Part shown: piece after piece, positions 1-7,763 of the stretch
Position numbering within the stretch: the stretch's first letter is position 1
How the letters are laid out: the number at the start of each line of letters is the position of its first letter
Assembly: GCF_014201375.1 (NCBI RefSeq)
Contig: NZ_JACHDZ010000001.1
Location: forward strand, 537,206-601,205
Length of the DNA: 64,000 nt
Origin: Tunturiibacter empetritectus
GTDB lineage: Bacteria > Acidobacteriota > Terriglobia > Terriglobales > Acidobacteriaceae
Direction: 5' to 3'
Position numbers and translations under genes: made by a program
The notes under the pieces: model-generated
What the model was told of the DNA's origin: nothing
Database searches by the model: none
Seen by the model: only the letters and a program-made list of their open reading frames with translations

Positions 1-1
1 C

Positions 2-442
2 TCCTCGACCTTTCATGGCAGAGATATTTTTTCTCCGGCGGGGGCGCATCTTGCGCGAGGCGATGACTGGACGAAGGCTGGCCCGGCGGTGGAGGTGGCG
101 AGCCTGGTGAGGCTCAGTCTTCGCAGCGCGGTGGTGGATGCGTCGGGCCTGCATGGTGAGGTGATTGGGACCGATGGGCCGTTTGGAAACCTGGTGCTGA
201 ACGTGCCGGCTGAGACGTTTGCGAAGCTTGGGTACCACGTGGGGGATGTCGTTCCGGTGCAGGTGGGAGACCACCTTTACCAGTTGCCGTTTGTGAAGAC
301 CTTCAGCGATGTGGCGGTTGGGAAGCCTCTGGCTTACATTGATTCGCGCGGCCGGTTGAGCCTGGGGATCAATCAGAACAGCTTTGCGGATACCTATGGA
401 GTGAAGGCGTCGACTCCGATTTCGATTGCGGCGAAGAGATGA
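2..442 (+). CDS. SAM hydrolase / SAM hydroxide adenosyltransferase (DUF62), 3' part only
   Basis: The reading frame is open from the first bases of the window, so the N-terminal half lies upstream and only about 146 codons are visible. The visible part begins with the motif STFHGRDIFSPAGAHLA, which matches the conserved HGRDxFxPxAAHLA block of the DUF62 family; the rest fits the small C-terminal beta domain of that family. These enzymes split S-adenosylmethionine with water into adenosine and methionine in the cytoplasm. A GTG at 89 could be mistaken for the start, but it lies downstream of the conserved block. The gene converges on the DUF4097 gene with about 60 bases between them. Confidence 0.85.
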   Translation, partial: SSTFHGRDIFSPAGAHLARGDDWTKAGPAVEVASLVRLSLRSAVVDASGLHGEVIGTDGPFGNLVLNVPAETFAKLGYHVGDVVPVQVGDHLYQLPFVKTFSDVAVGKPLAYIDSRGRLSLGINQNSFADTYGVKASTPISIAAKR

Positions 443-503
443 GGTTCAACTTGCAGTGAAGTGCGGGTGTCGCTAGCAGCCAACGGAACTATTGGTTTTG
501 ATC

Positions 504-2315
504 CTACTGCTGTTTGGCGTCGCGTTTGGCCTCGTCGGCAGCTTGTTTGGCTTCACGTTTCGCCTCATCTGCTGCCTGCTTTGCCTCGCGTTTAGCTTCG
601 TCTGTTTGCTGCTTTGCTTCGCGCTTCGCTTCTTCTGCTTCCTGCTTGGCTTCGCGGGTGGCTTCTCGTGCCTCTTGCTTCGCGTCCTGGATAGCCTGGC
701 GAGCCTCGGGAGGCATCATGGGAGACAGAGGCGGAAGGGGCATGGCGGTGATCTTTGGCATGGGAGGCAGAGGCGGCAGGGGCATGATGCTCCCCTTCTT
801 CAAAGAGATGTCGCCCTGGCTTGTTGAGATGTGAAGGAGGGGACCGCCTTTGCCTGCGGTACCGCTGATGGTCTTCTTTTGCAGGCCGCCGTCGGGGATC
901 TGGATCTCCGAGAAGTCGCTTTCGATGTCGCCGTTGGTGGCGTCAAGCTGGTAGGCGAAGTTTGACTGCTCGGGCAGGGTGAGGTTGACCGAACCGTTGC
1001 GATTCTCGACGGTGACATTGCCGAGGGGAGGCGCGCTGGTGAGATCGACCGAGCCGTTGCGATTGGTTACGGAGACGTCTCCCGCGATTCGTTCCAGGGT
1101 GACGTTTCGATTGCCTGCGGTGAGGGTAAGCGGACCGACGGCCTCACTGGCGGTGATGTCGGAGTGGCTGATATCGATCTCGCCATCGAGACGGGCGAAC
1201 TGAAGGTCGGTGCGGCTGGTGTGGAATTTGATGGGGCCACGGATGCGCTCGAAGTGGGTGGTGCCGAAGAAGTCTCCGCTCATGGTGACTGGGCCGGAGA
1301 GGTCGGAGAGCGTGGTGTCGTGGCCGCGGCCTTGAATGGTGAGGGGGCCGGAGACGCTGTGCGCGGAGAGATCGGAGTCGCTGTTATTGACGTGAGTGAT
1401 GACCGGCCCTGTGATGCCGGTGAGCTCGATGTTGCCGTGGTTCGCCGTAACCTGAAGGGGAGCCTTGAGCGCACTGACGTGCACGTCGCCGTGGTTGGCG
1501 GTGACGACCAGGGGTGCCGTCGCAGGGAGGGAGATGGTGAGGTCGGCGCGGGTGCCGTCGATGGCTGGTATGGAGAGCACCAGGCTGTCTCCTGTGCTGG
1601 TCAAGGTCGGGCTGAGCTTTTGTGCTTTGCTGTCGGCGTCCGAGTCGGACCGTGTGTAGACCTGTTTGTGGACGGAGATATGGATCTGGTTGTCGTCGCT
1701 GGTGCCGGAGATGGAGATGTCGCCGCGAGGGTTGTCGACGGTGAAGCCGCTGTTGGCGGGAAAGGACTGCGAGAGTACCTGGTCGCTCTCGTGTTTGTCG
1801 CCGAGAAATTCGTCGATGTTGTCTTGATTGAGGTTGAGGCCGTTGAGCATGTAACCGTGGCCGTTACCATTTCTGACGCTGCTGAAGACGATGCCGGTGA
1901 TGCCCAGGATCAGGAGCAGGGCGAAGACGCCACCGCCGAGACGGCGACGATATTGTGGCTGGGTGTCATCGGACTGCATGTATTGGTCGTAGGCCCACTC
2001 CAGAAGCATGATGACGCCGGCGCCTACGAGCAGGATGGGCCAGAAGCGAGCGTACCAGTCCCAGAGACTGTGAGCCGCGACGCGGCCGGTCTGCACGAGG
2101 AGAAAGAGGATACCGATGGTGATCAGCAGCAGGGGCCCGAGGATGGAGCTGCGGCGAAGACTGCGGGCCTGGTAGCGGTAGGCGTCACGCTGGGCTCGGG
2201 CCATGTCGCGCTGGGCGCGGGCCTGCTCTTTGAGGACGCGGCGCTGATACTTCCAGTCGCCGCCGTAGGGAGGGCCGGGCGGTGGCGGATAGGGTGGAGG
2301 AGGATAGCTTCCCAT
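504..2315 (-). CDS. DUF4097 membrane protein with 11-residue repeat tail
   Basis: A 603-residue protein, last gene of the sigma/anti-sigma operon and starting 3 bases after the previous stop. It has a Pro/Tyr-rich N-terminus, a charged Arg/Gln-rich stretch, two hydrophobic segments around residues 58-105 in the style of LiaF/LiaI-type proteins, and a third near 130-147. From about residue 180 to 510 it has many short Gly/Asn/Asp-rich beta repeats typical of the DUF4097 beta-helix fold. The last 60 residues are a tandem repeat of an 11-residue unit (EAKQAADEAKR and variants, about five copies) predicted to be a charged helix. The large repeat domain probably faces the periplasm, on the opposite side from the N-terminus. 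Exact function is unknown; envelope stress sensing or response is inferred from the operon. Confidence 0.85.
   Translation of the reverse strand: MGSYPPPPYPPPPGPPYGGDWKYQRRVLKEQARAQRDMARAQRDAYRYQARSLRRSSILGPLLLITIGILFLLVQTGRVAAHSLWDWYARFWPILLVGAGVIMLLEWAYDQYMQSDDTQPQYRRRLGGGVFALLLILGITGIVFSSVRNGNGHGYMLNGLNLNQDNIDEFLGDKHESDQVLSQSFPANSGFTVDNPRGDISISGTSDDNQIHISVHKQVYTRSDSDADSKAQKLSPTLTSTGDSLVLSIPAIDGTRADLTISLPATAPLVVTANHGDVHVSALKAPLQVTANHGNIELTGITGPVITHVNNSDSDLSAHSVSGPLTIQGRGHDTTLSDLSGPVTMSGDFFGTTHFERIRGPIKFHTSRTDLQFARLDGEIDISHSDITASEAVGPLTLTAGNRNVTLERIAGDVSVTNRNGSVDLTSAPPLGNVTVENRNGSVNLTLPEQSNFAYQLDATNGDIESDFSEIQIPDGGLQKKTISGTAGKGGPLLHISTSQGDISLKKGSIMPLPPLPPMPKITAMPLPPLSPMMPPEARQAIQDAKQEAREATREAKQEAEEAKREAKQQTDEAKREAKQAADEAKREAKQAADEAKRDAKQQ
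507..689 (-). repeat. Tandem 33-bp coding repeat (11-residue helical units)
   Basis: The 3' end of the DUF4097 gene consists of about five in-frame 33-bp units encoding variants of EAKQAADEAKR. The units have diverged slightly, so this is an old repeat, although the two most distal full copies are identical at the protein level. Confidence 0.8.
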
Positions 2316-2318
2316 GGC

Positions 2319-3584
2319 CTAGCTCCCTTCCTGATCGTGCTGGTTGGAGGGAACGATGCTGGTGCTCGGAGTGGCTGGTGGGGGCGTAGCGATCGGGGAG
2401 GACGGAGGAACCCCATAAGGGTAGGCTACGGCTGCGGCAGAGTTGAAGGACGTGCGCTGAAAGACTGCCATGAGACCGGCGACGATGATGAAGAGCGGCC
2501 AGCTGTGGGACCAGGAGAGGATATCGAAGGAGTCGAGCAGGAAGAGGACGCCGACGAGAATGACCCAGATGGAGCCGCGCAGTGCGCTGAAGAGCCGGTA
2601 TTGGTAGGCGGGGGTGCCGTCGTCTGAGAGGCCGTTGCCGGTGCCGGTCATCTTGTGAACGAAGAGCCAGACGCCGAGTCCGATCAGGAAGAAGGGCACG
2701 ATGCGGTGGATGGGGAAGTGATGGAAGAGGCCAGCATTGCCGACCAGGAAGATGCAGCCAAGGCCGATCAGCCAGAGGGCGCCGGCGGGGAAGCGGTTAC
2801 GCGGTATGGGGAGGTTGGGATCGACCGGGTAGGCTGGCGCGCCGTAGGGAGGGATCGGGGGTACGGGTGGGGGGGCGTAGTTCTCCCACGAGGGGGTTCC
2901 CCAGGCGGCAGCGGATGTTTGTTGAGGCGGATACTGTGGCGGATAGCCTGCGGGCGGGGCCGCGTAGGCGCTGCTCGGTGGGGAGTTGGGGATGTCTGAT
3001 GTGGGTGCGGTTCCTTGCGGAACGAAGGGGGCTGCCGGGCCGGAGTGGCTGACGCCGGGCCAGGATTTACCGAAGCCCAGGCGCTCGCCGAGATCGTTGA
3101 GACCGAAGGGATTGGGGAGTGGAGTGCCGTCGCGGCGGGCCTTGGCGGTGTGGTAGGCCTCGATGACCTGGTAGCAGACCCAACCGGCGATGAAGAGGCC
3201 GAAGATGCCGTGCTGGTCGGCGAGGCTGATAAGAATTGCGAAGACAACCAGGTGAACGACGCCCTTGGCGTACTGGCCGTTGTACATCGCACCGACGCCG
3301 GGGATAAAGCCCAGGAGTGCGGCGAGACCGGGGTTTGGTGCTCCCGGAGGGATGGTGGGCGGAATGACGCCGCTGGCAGAGTAGTTTACGCCGGCTTCGG
3401 ATCCGCTATAGGCGTAAGAGCCAGCAGCGGGGGCTGCGGCTCCGACACCTGAGAGTTTGGCGGCGAGGCAGGGTTCGCAGAAGACAGCAGAGCCGACGGT
3501 GCGGGTGCACTCCTGGCAGAGTGGTTTGCCGCAGTTCTGGCAAAAAGCAACGCGTTCACGTTCAGGATGGTTTGCGCAAGTCAT
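2319..3584 (-). CDS. B-box zinc finger membrane protein with LiaF-like transmembrane region
   Basis: A 421-residue protein. The first 40 residues carry a B-box-like zinc site (C3, H6, C15, C18, C23, C26, C36, C39). A hydrophobic pair near residues 90-140 (LGFIPGVGAMYNGQYAKG) resembles the small-membrane-protein domain found with such zinc fingers. A long Pro/Tyr/Ala-rich linker follows, then four or so hydrophobic segments (about 268-385) like the DUF5668/LiaF transmembrane region. It overlaps the anti-sigma gene by 4 bases (ATGA), so the two are probably translationally coupled. It may hold or sense the envelope state for the sigma/anti-sigma pair; that role is inferred only from position. 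Confidence 0.8.
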   Translation of the reverse strand: MTCANHPERERVAFCQNCGKPLCQECTRTVGSAVFCEPCLAAKLSGVGAAAPAAGSYAYSGSEAGVNYSASGVIPPTIPPGAPNPGLAALLGFIPGVGAMYNGQYAKGVVHLVVFAILISLADQHGIFGLFIAGWVCYQVIEAYHTAKARRDGTPLPNPFGLNDLGERLGFGKSWPGVSHSGPAAPFVPQGTAPTSDIPNSPPSSAYAAPPAGYPPQYPPQQTSAAAWGTPSWENYAPPPVPPIPPYGAPAYPVDPNLPIPRNRFPAGALWLIGLGCIFLVGNAGLFHHFPIHRIVPFFLIGLGVWLFVHKMTGTGNGLSDDGTPAYQYRLFSALRGSIWVILVGVLFLLDSFDILSWSHSWPLFIIVAGLMAVFQRTSFNSAAAVAYPYGVPPSSPIATPPPATPSTSIVPSNQHDQEGS

Positions 3585-4600
3585 ACCAATCCCCCTTCCA
3601 ACTTAATAACACTGGGAGTAAAGACAACAAAATCTTGAGACTGGAAGGGGAGAGGGGCCCGGGTGCTGATGGAGGCTACGAGCTGAACGTTTCCGCCTGG
3701 GGTTTCGCGGCGGCTGGAGCCAGGGTTGGGTTTGGGGCTGTTCTGCTTCTGGTCGTTCTTCTCGCCGGGCTTCTGGTCCTTTGGATTATTCGGATTGTCC
3801 GGCTGGGCGCCAGCCGGCTTGTTGCCAGGCTGGGTGGAGTCGTTCTGGTTGACTGGGGTGCTGGTGGAGCTGGTTGAGCCACTATCGTCGGAGGAGCGCT
3901 GCAGGTCGCGGACGCGGGACTCAAGCTCGTAGACCACGCGGAGGTTGTCGGAGTAGCGGACTACCTTGGCCTTGGCCTCATAGCAGCTGCGCATGATGCT
4001 GGAGGGTTTGAGGTCGCTGGCGTGAAGTTGACTGAGGTGGATGCCGGTGAGGTTCATGGTGAGGGCGATGGAGAAGAAGGCCATTGCAGCGGTCATGGCG
4101 AGGCGCGGCTGCAGCATGGTCTGGCCCAGGGAACGAAGTCCATAGGTGACCCGAGTGCGGAAGGGAAGGACCTTGGCAGAGGCGAAGGGGCTGGTTGCGA
4201 GGGCTTCTCCAACGGGGGGAAGCAGGGACGAATGGCCAGGGAGGGTGTTCGGTGTGCGAAGGTAGTCGGTTCGGCCGAGGATGATCGGGGCCTGGTCTTC
4301 TTTGGCAGGGCCGAGGGCGGTCTTGCCGCTGGTTTGGGCGAGAATGCTCTCAAAAAGGGAGACGGGGGGCTCGGGGCGGGGAGATTTGAGCATCTCCATC
4401 CAGGTGGCTCCGCGCTGGGCGTCGGCGAGCAGGCCGGCGCAGCTGGGGCAGCCGATCATGTGGGTGTCAAAGGTGGCCTGGTCTGCGGCGGAGAGGGTGC
4501 CGTCGAGGGCATCGGCGAGCATGGCCTCGCACTGCGCGCAGTGCTGAGGATCTCCGGGTGCGCCTGGTTTGACGCTGCCGAATTGGTTGTAGTCTGCCAC
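3581..4600 (-). CDS. Anti-sigma factor with zinc-binding (zf-HC2/ZAS) domain
   Basis: A 339-residue protein encoded 33 bases downstream of a sigma factor gene. Residues about 18-60 contain the ZAS signature, including HMIGCPSC (His-x3-Cys-x2-Cys) and an upstream HCAQC. A single hydrophobic segment near residues 168-186 (MTAAMAFFSIALTMNLTGI) fits one membrane span. The remaining C-terminal part is a low-complexity Pro/Asn/Lys/Gln-rich stretch, probably periplasmic. Such proteins hold an ECF sigma factor inactive at the membrane until a signal releases it. The target is almost certainly the adjacent sigma factor. Confidence 0.88.
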   Translation of the reverse strand: MADYNQFGSVKPGAPGDPQHCAQCEAMLADALDGTLSAADQATFDTHMIGCPSCAGLLADAQRGATWMEMLKSPRPEPPVSLFESILAQTSGKTALGPAKEDQAPIILGRTDYLRTPNTLPGHSSLLPPVGEALATSPFASAKVLPFRTRVTYGLRSLGQTMLQPRLAMTAAMAFFSIALTMNLTGIHLSQLHASDLKPSSIMRSCYEAKAKVVRYSDNLRVVYELESRVRDLQRSSDDSGSTSSTSTPVNQNDSTQPGNKPAGAQPDNPNNPKDQKPGEKNDQKQNSPKPNPGSSRRETPGGNVQLVASISTRAPLPFQSQDFVVFTPSVIKLEGGLV

Positions 4601-4633
4601 TTTAAACCACCTCTCTCTCTAGCACTATGTCCA

Positions 4634-5452
4634 CTAACTTTCTATACGTTGCAGAAGCCTTGCAAGTTCCCCGCGACCGCGACTGATGCGGCTTTTTACA
4701 GTTCCTTCGGGTATGCGGAGAACCTGTGATATCTCTTTGTAATCCATATCCTCGAGATCGCGCAGGATAACAGCTTCGCGAAGCTCTGGGGAGAGTTGTT
4801 TCAGTGCGCTCTGGACGCGAACTTTGAGCTCGAGTCCGGCCACATGATGCTCCTGGGAGGGCCGGGGGTCGGCGAGCCGGTCGGCCATGGTGGGGCCGTC
4901 CTCTTCGCCGTCGAAGGTGGCATCGAGGGACTCGGAGGCGCGCTCTAGGCGGGTGCGGCGAAAGTGGTCCACCAGGAGATTGCGGGCCAGCGTGGTGATC
5001 CAGGTCTGAAAGCTGCCTTTTTGGGTATCGAAGCTGGCGAGGTTCTTGTAGAGCTTGAGGAAGACCTCCTGGGTGAGGTCCTCGGCGTCGGTGCCTGAGC
5101 CGGTGAAACGGTAGCAGATGGCGTAGATACGGCGATGCTGGGAGGCGACGAGCTGCTGCCAGGACTGGGAGTCGCCGGCCATGCACTGGCGCACCAGTTT
5201 GGCTAGGGCTTCCTGCGCTGCTTCCTGTGCCGCATCCTGTTGTGGGGTACGCTCCAACTTCGCCTCAAGTGATTTTGTCGGTGGGAGAAGTGTACCGCGT
5301 GGAGCGGGGGATGGATTGATTTGTTGTTGGACTTGAAGGATTTCGGCGTGTTGGGTAACGTGCTGTGCCGGGACTCGCGGCAGGCGGCGCGTAGGGGATT
5401 TGAGCGCCGTGTGTCGGCTCACTGTCGGAATCGCCATGTGCAGAACGCCCAT
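4634..5452 (-). CDS. RNA polymerase sigma factor, ECF/RpoE-like
   Basis: A 272-residue sigma-70 family protein. Region 2 is at about residues 85-168 (DAEDLTQEVFLKLYKNL, then TWITTLARNLLVDHFRR) and region 4 at about 212-265 (LSPELREAVILRDLEDMDYKEIS, then IPEGTVKSRISRGR). There is no region 3, as in ECF factors. The first 80 residues are an extra Gln/Pro-rich extension, so a later start is possible (ATG at 5437, or downstream). The start codon sits in one arm of an 11-bp inverted repeat. It heads the anti-sigma/B-box/DUF4097 genes and lies 51 bases after the superoxide dismutase gene, which could share its transcript. Confidence 0.9.
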   Translation of the reverse strand: MGVLHMAIPTVSRHTALKSPTRRLPRVPAQHVTQHAEILQVQQQINPSPAPRGTLLPPTKSLEAKLERTPQQDAAQEAAQEALAKLVRQCMAGDSQSWQQLVASQHRRIYAICYRFTGSGTDAEDLTQEVFLKLYKNLASFDTQKGSFQTWITTLARNLLVDHFRRTRLERASESLDATFDGEEDGPTMADRLADPRPSQEHHVAGLELKVRVQSALKQLSPELREAVILRDLEDMDYKEISQVLRIPEGTVKSRISRGRGELARLLQRIES

Positions 5453-5476
5453 GGATTGCTATACGCATGGGCGTTC
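5443..5476 (-). promoter_or_regulatory. Inverted repeat across the sigma factor start codon
   Basis: A perfect 11-bp inverted repeat (GAACGCCCATG ... CATGGGCGTTC, 12-base loop) covers the ATG at 5452 and the preceding bases. Read on the minus strand it could form an RNA hairpin hiding the start codon, or be a protein operator. It begins with GGAAC, which resembles an ECF -35 element, but I see no convincing partner -10. It lacks a T-run, so it is not a clear terminator for the dismutase gene. Confidence 0.5.
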
Positions 5477-5503
5477 CGGTTTGTTCAAAGATGGACAGTG
5501 GGG

Positions 5504-6037
5504 TTAGGGCGTTGGAGCGGAGATGACGCCGCAGGCGATCCGGTTGCCGGAGTTTCCGGAGGGGTCGGTCTTCATGTCGTCGGCTTTTTCGTGGATGACG
5601 AGGGAGGTACCTCCGTTGGCGAGGATGCTGTTCGCTGCGGTGGGGTCCATCGAAAGATAGTTCACGTTGAAGGTGGCGTGACCGAGATGGCCTTCGCCGA
5701 TGGTGACGTTATTTGGCAGGTCGCCGGCATGGTGGCCCATGGGGTTCTGGAAGCCGTGCTGTTTGTTTTCGGGGTTGAAGTGGCCGCCTGCGGTTTTGAA
5801 ATCGGGTGCGTCGCAGAGGGCTTTGGCGTGGATGTGGACGCCATGCTCGCCTACGGGGAGGTTCTTGAGGTCGAGCTTGATGCGAACGCCCTTCTTAGAG
5901 GGGCTGAAGGTGGCGGTTCCTGCATCTTCGCCGGTGCCGGTTTTGATGGGAACGATGACGATGTTCTTTGGTTCTGGCTTGGCGAAAGCGGGGACAACGA
6001 GAAGGCTAAGGGTGACGGCGGTGAGGATGTTGCGCAT
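5504..6037 (-). CDS. Superoxide dismutase, Cu-Zn family, exported
   Basis: A 177-residue protein with a cleavable signal peptide (residues 1-19, ending ...VVPAFA). The copper/zinc ligand region is clear: GVHIHAKALC, then TAGGHFNP and MGHHAGDLPN, and the late NRIACGVI motif supplies the conserved Arg and Cys. It converts superoxide to hydrogen peroxide and oxygen in the periplasm. It lies upstream of, and in the same direction as, the ECF-like sigma operon with a 51-base gap, so cotranscription is possible. It diverges from the S10 peptidase gene. Confidence 0.92.
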   Translation of the reverse strand: MRNILTAVTLSLLVVPAFAKPEPKNIVIVPIKTGTGEDAGTATFSPSKKGVRIKLDLKNLPVGEHGVHIHAKALCDAPDFKTAGGHFNPENKQHGFQNPMGHHAGDLPNNVTIGEGHLGHATFNVNYLSMDPTAANSILANGGTSLVIHEKADDMKTDPSGNSGNRIACGVISAPTP

Positions 6038-6131
6038 GGGCTCTCTTCTCCAAATCGGCTACCTGATGAGAATACCGAAGTATTTGTTTGGGTTGCGTGT
6101 TGCATGGGAAGAACTATGTAAAATTTGGACC

Positions 6132-7715
6132 ATGATTGCAACGCGGTTTCCGTCCCTGTCGAAGTTCGTGTTTTTTTCGGTCCTTCTTACAAGTTTTTCT
6201 GCACTGGTTCCTCTTCCCGCGGCGGCTCAGGCTGCGCCGGATTCGAAACCATCTGACGCTAAACCTGCTGACGCGAAGCCTGCGGCTACGCCGGGAATCT
6301 CGGTTACGTTGCCCCCTCTTCCGGCGGACGCGCATGTGGAGCAGACGATGCAGCTTGAGGGCAAGACGCTGCACTACACCGTGACTGTGGGTACGCTGCC
6401 GGTGCGGGATAGCAAGGGCGGGCTGAGCGGCGAGGTGGTTTATACGTCCTATGTTGTTGAGGGCAAGGATCGCGTTGTTGAGGGCAAGGATCGGCCGGTG
6501 ACGTTTGCATTCAACGGAGGACCGGGCGCGGCTTCGGTTTATCTGAATCTGGGGGCGATCGGGCCGAAGAGAGTGGCGTTCGGTGCGGAGGGGCAGAGTC
6601 CGTCGGATCCGGCGATTTTGACGGATAATCCGGGGACCTGGCTGGACTTTACGGACCTGGTGTTTATCGACCCGATTGGGACTGGGTTTTCGCGTTCGCT
6701 GGTATCGGAGGAGGAGTCGAAGAAGGAGTTTTATGGGCCCGATCAGGACATTGCGTATCTGTCGCGTAATATCTACGACTGGCTGGTGAAGAATGGGCGG
6801 CTGCAGTCTCGCAAGTACATTGTGGGCGAGAGCTATGGGGGGTATCGCGGACCGAGGCTGACGGCTTATCTGCAGTCGCAGACCGGGGTTGCGGTAAATG
6901 GGCTGGTGCTGGTTTCGCCGGCGCTGTCTCCGCAGGGTGGTTCGCCGGATATCTCGCCGATTCCGTGGATGATGACGCTGCCTTCGATCGTTGCGGCGAA
7001 CTATGAGCGGCAGGGCAAGCTGACGAACGAGAACATGGCCGAGGTGATCGACTATACGCGGGGCGAGTATGCGGTGGATCTGATGAAGGGCAACAGCGAT
7101 CCGGCGGCTACACCTCGTCTGGTGAAGAGGGTGACGGAGCTGACGGGGCTTGATCCGACGTTTGTGAAGCAGTCGGGTGGGCGGCTGGAGACGCAGGCGT
7201 TTTTGCGGGAGGAGTTTCGGGAGACGGGCAAGCTGGGCAGCCGGTATGACCCGAATGTGACGGCTTACGATCCGTTTCCTTATAACCCGACGCAGGAGAC
7301 GCAGGACCCGATTTTGTTGAGTATTATTGCGCCGACGACTACGGCGATGGTGGACTTTGTGACCCGGACGGTTGGCTGGAAGACGGATGCCAGTTACAAC
7401 GCGCTGTCGTTCGATGTGAACAGGATGTGGGATAACAGCGGTCGGAATGGGGCGTTTTCGGGGTCGGCCTCTGCGACGGATCTGAGGGTTGCGGTGGCTA
7501 CCGATCCGAAGCTGCGCGTGGTGATTGCCCATGGATGGGCGGATCTATCCTGCCCGTTTATGGGGTCGGTGCTGACGGTGAGCCAGATTCCGCCGATGGG
7601 TGATCCGACGCGGGTGCAGGTGCATGAGTATCCCGGGGGGCATATGTACTATGCGCGGTCGGCCAGCTCGCTGGCACTGCGCAAGGATGTCATGGAGATG
7701 GTGTCGAAGCATTGA
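6132..7715 (+). CDS. Secreted S10-family serine carboxypeptidase-like protein
   Basis: Starting at ATG 6132 gives 527 residues with a signal peptide (hydrophobic 10-25, Ala-rich cleavage region). An open frame continues upstream but is antisense to the dismutase gene, so this start is preferred. The fold signatures are FNGGPGAASVYLN (oxyanion region), GESYGGYRG with nucleophile Ser234, GWADLSCPF for the catalytic Asp region, and YPGGHMYY for the catalytic His. Such proteins remove C-terminal residues from peptides, often at acid pH; substrate is not predictable. Residues 108-121 hold a 7-residue tandem duplication (VVEGKDR twice). Confidence 0.9.
   Translation: MIATRFPSLSKFVFFSVLLTSFSALVPLPAAAQAAPDSKPSDAKPADAKPAATPGISVTLPPLPADAHVEQTMQLEGKTLHYTVTVGTLPVRDSKGGLSGEVVYTSYVVEGKDRVVEGKDRPVTFAFNGGPGAASVYLNLGAIGPKRVAFGAEGQSPSDPAILTDNPGTWLDFTDLVFIDPIGTGFSRSLVSEEESKKEFYGPDQDIAYLSRNIYDWLVKNGRLQSRKYIVGESYGGYRGPRLTAYLQSQTGVAVNGLVLVSPALSPQGGSPDISPIPWMMTLPSIVAANYERQGKLTNENMAEVIDYTRGEYAVDLMKGNSDPAATPRLVKRVTELTGLDPTFVKQSGGRLETQAFLREEFRETGKLGSRYDPNVTAYDPFPYNPTQETQDPILLSIIAPTTTAMVDFVTRTVGWKTDASYNALSFDVNRMWDNSGRNGAFSGSASATDLRVAVATDPKLRVVIAHGWADLSCPFMGSVLTVSQIPPMGDPTRVQVHEYPGGHMYYARSASSLALRKDVMEMVSKH
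6453..6494 (+). repeat. 21-bp tandem duplication inside the S10 peptidase gene
   Basis: Two adjacent 21-bp copies differ at one base (final codon CGC versus CGG) and encode VVEGKDR twice in frame. The near identity suggests a recent slippage event. It lies in a surface-loop-like region between two beta strands and does not break the frame. Confidence 0.9.
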
Positions 7716-7763
7716 AGCCAGCGCAGTTGAGAGGTGTTTGGTGTGTGTCGAGCCGCGCGACCA

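Noticed and set aside
1164..2627. 487-codon plus-strand open frame
   Set aside because: It is antisense to the DUF4097 and B-box genes; composition is Gly/Ala/Val/Asp-rich, as expected from complementing biased codons, with no domain.
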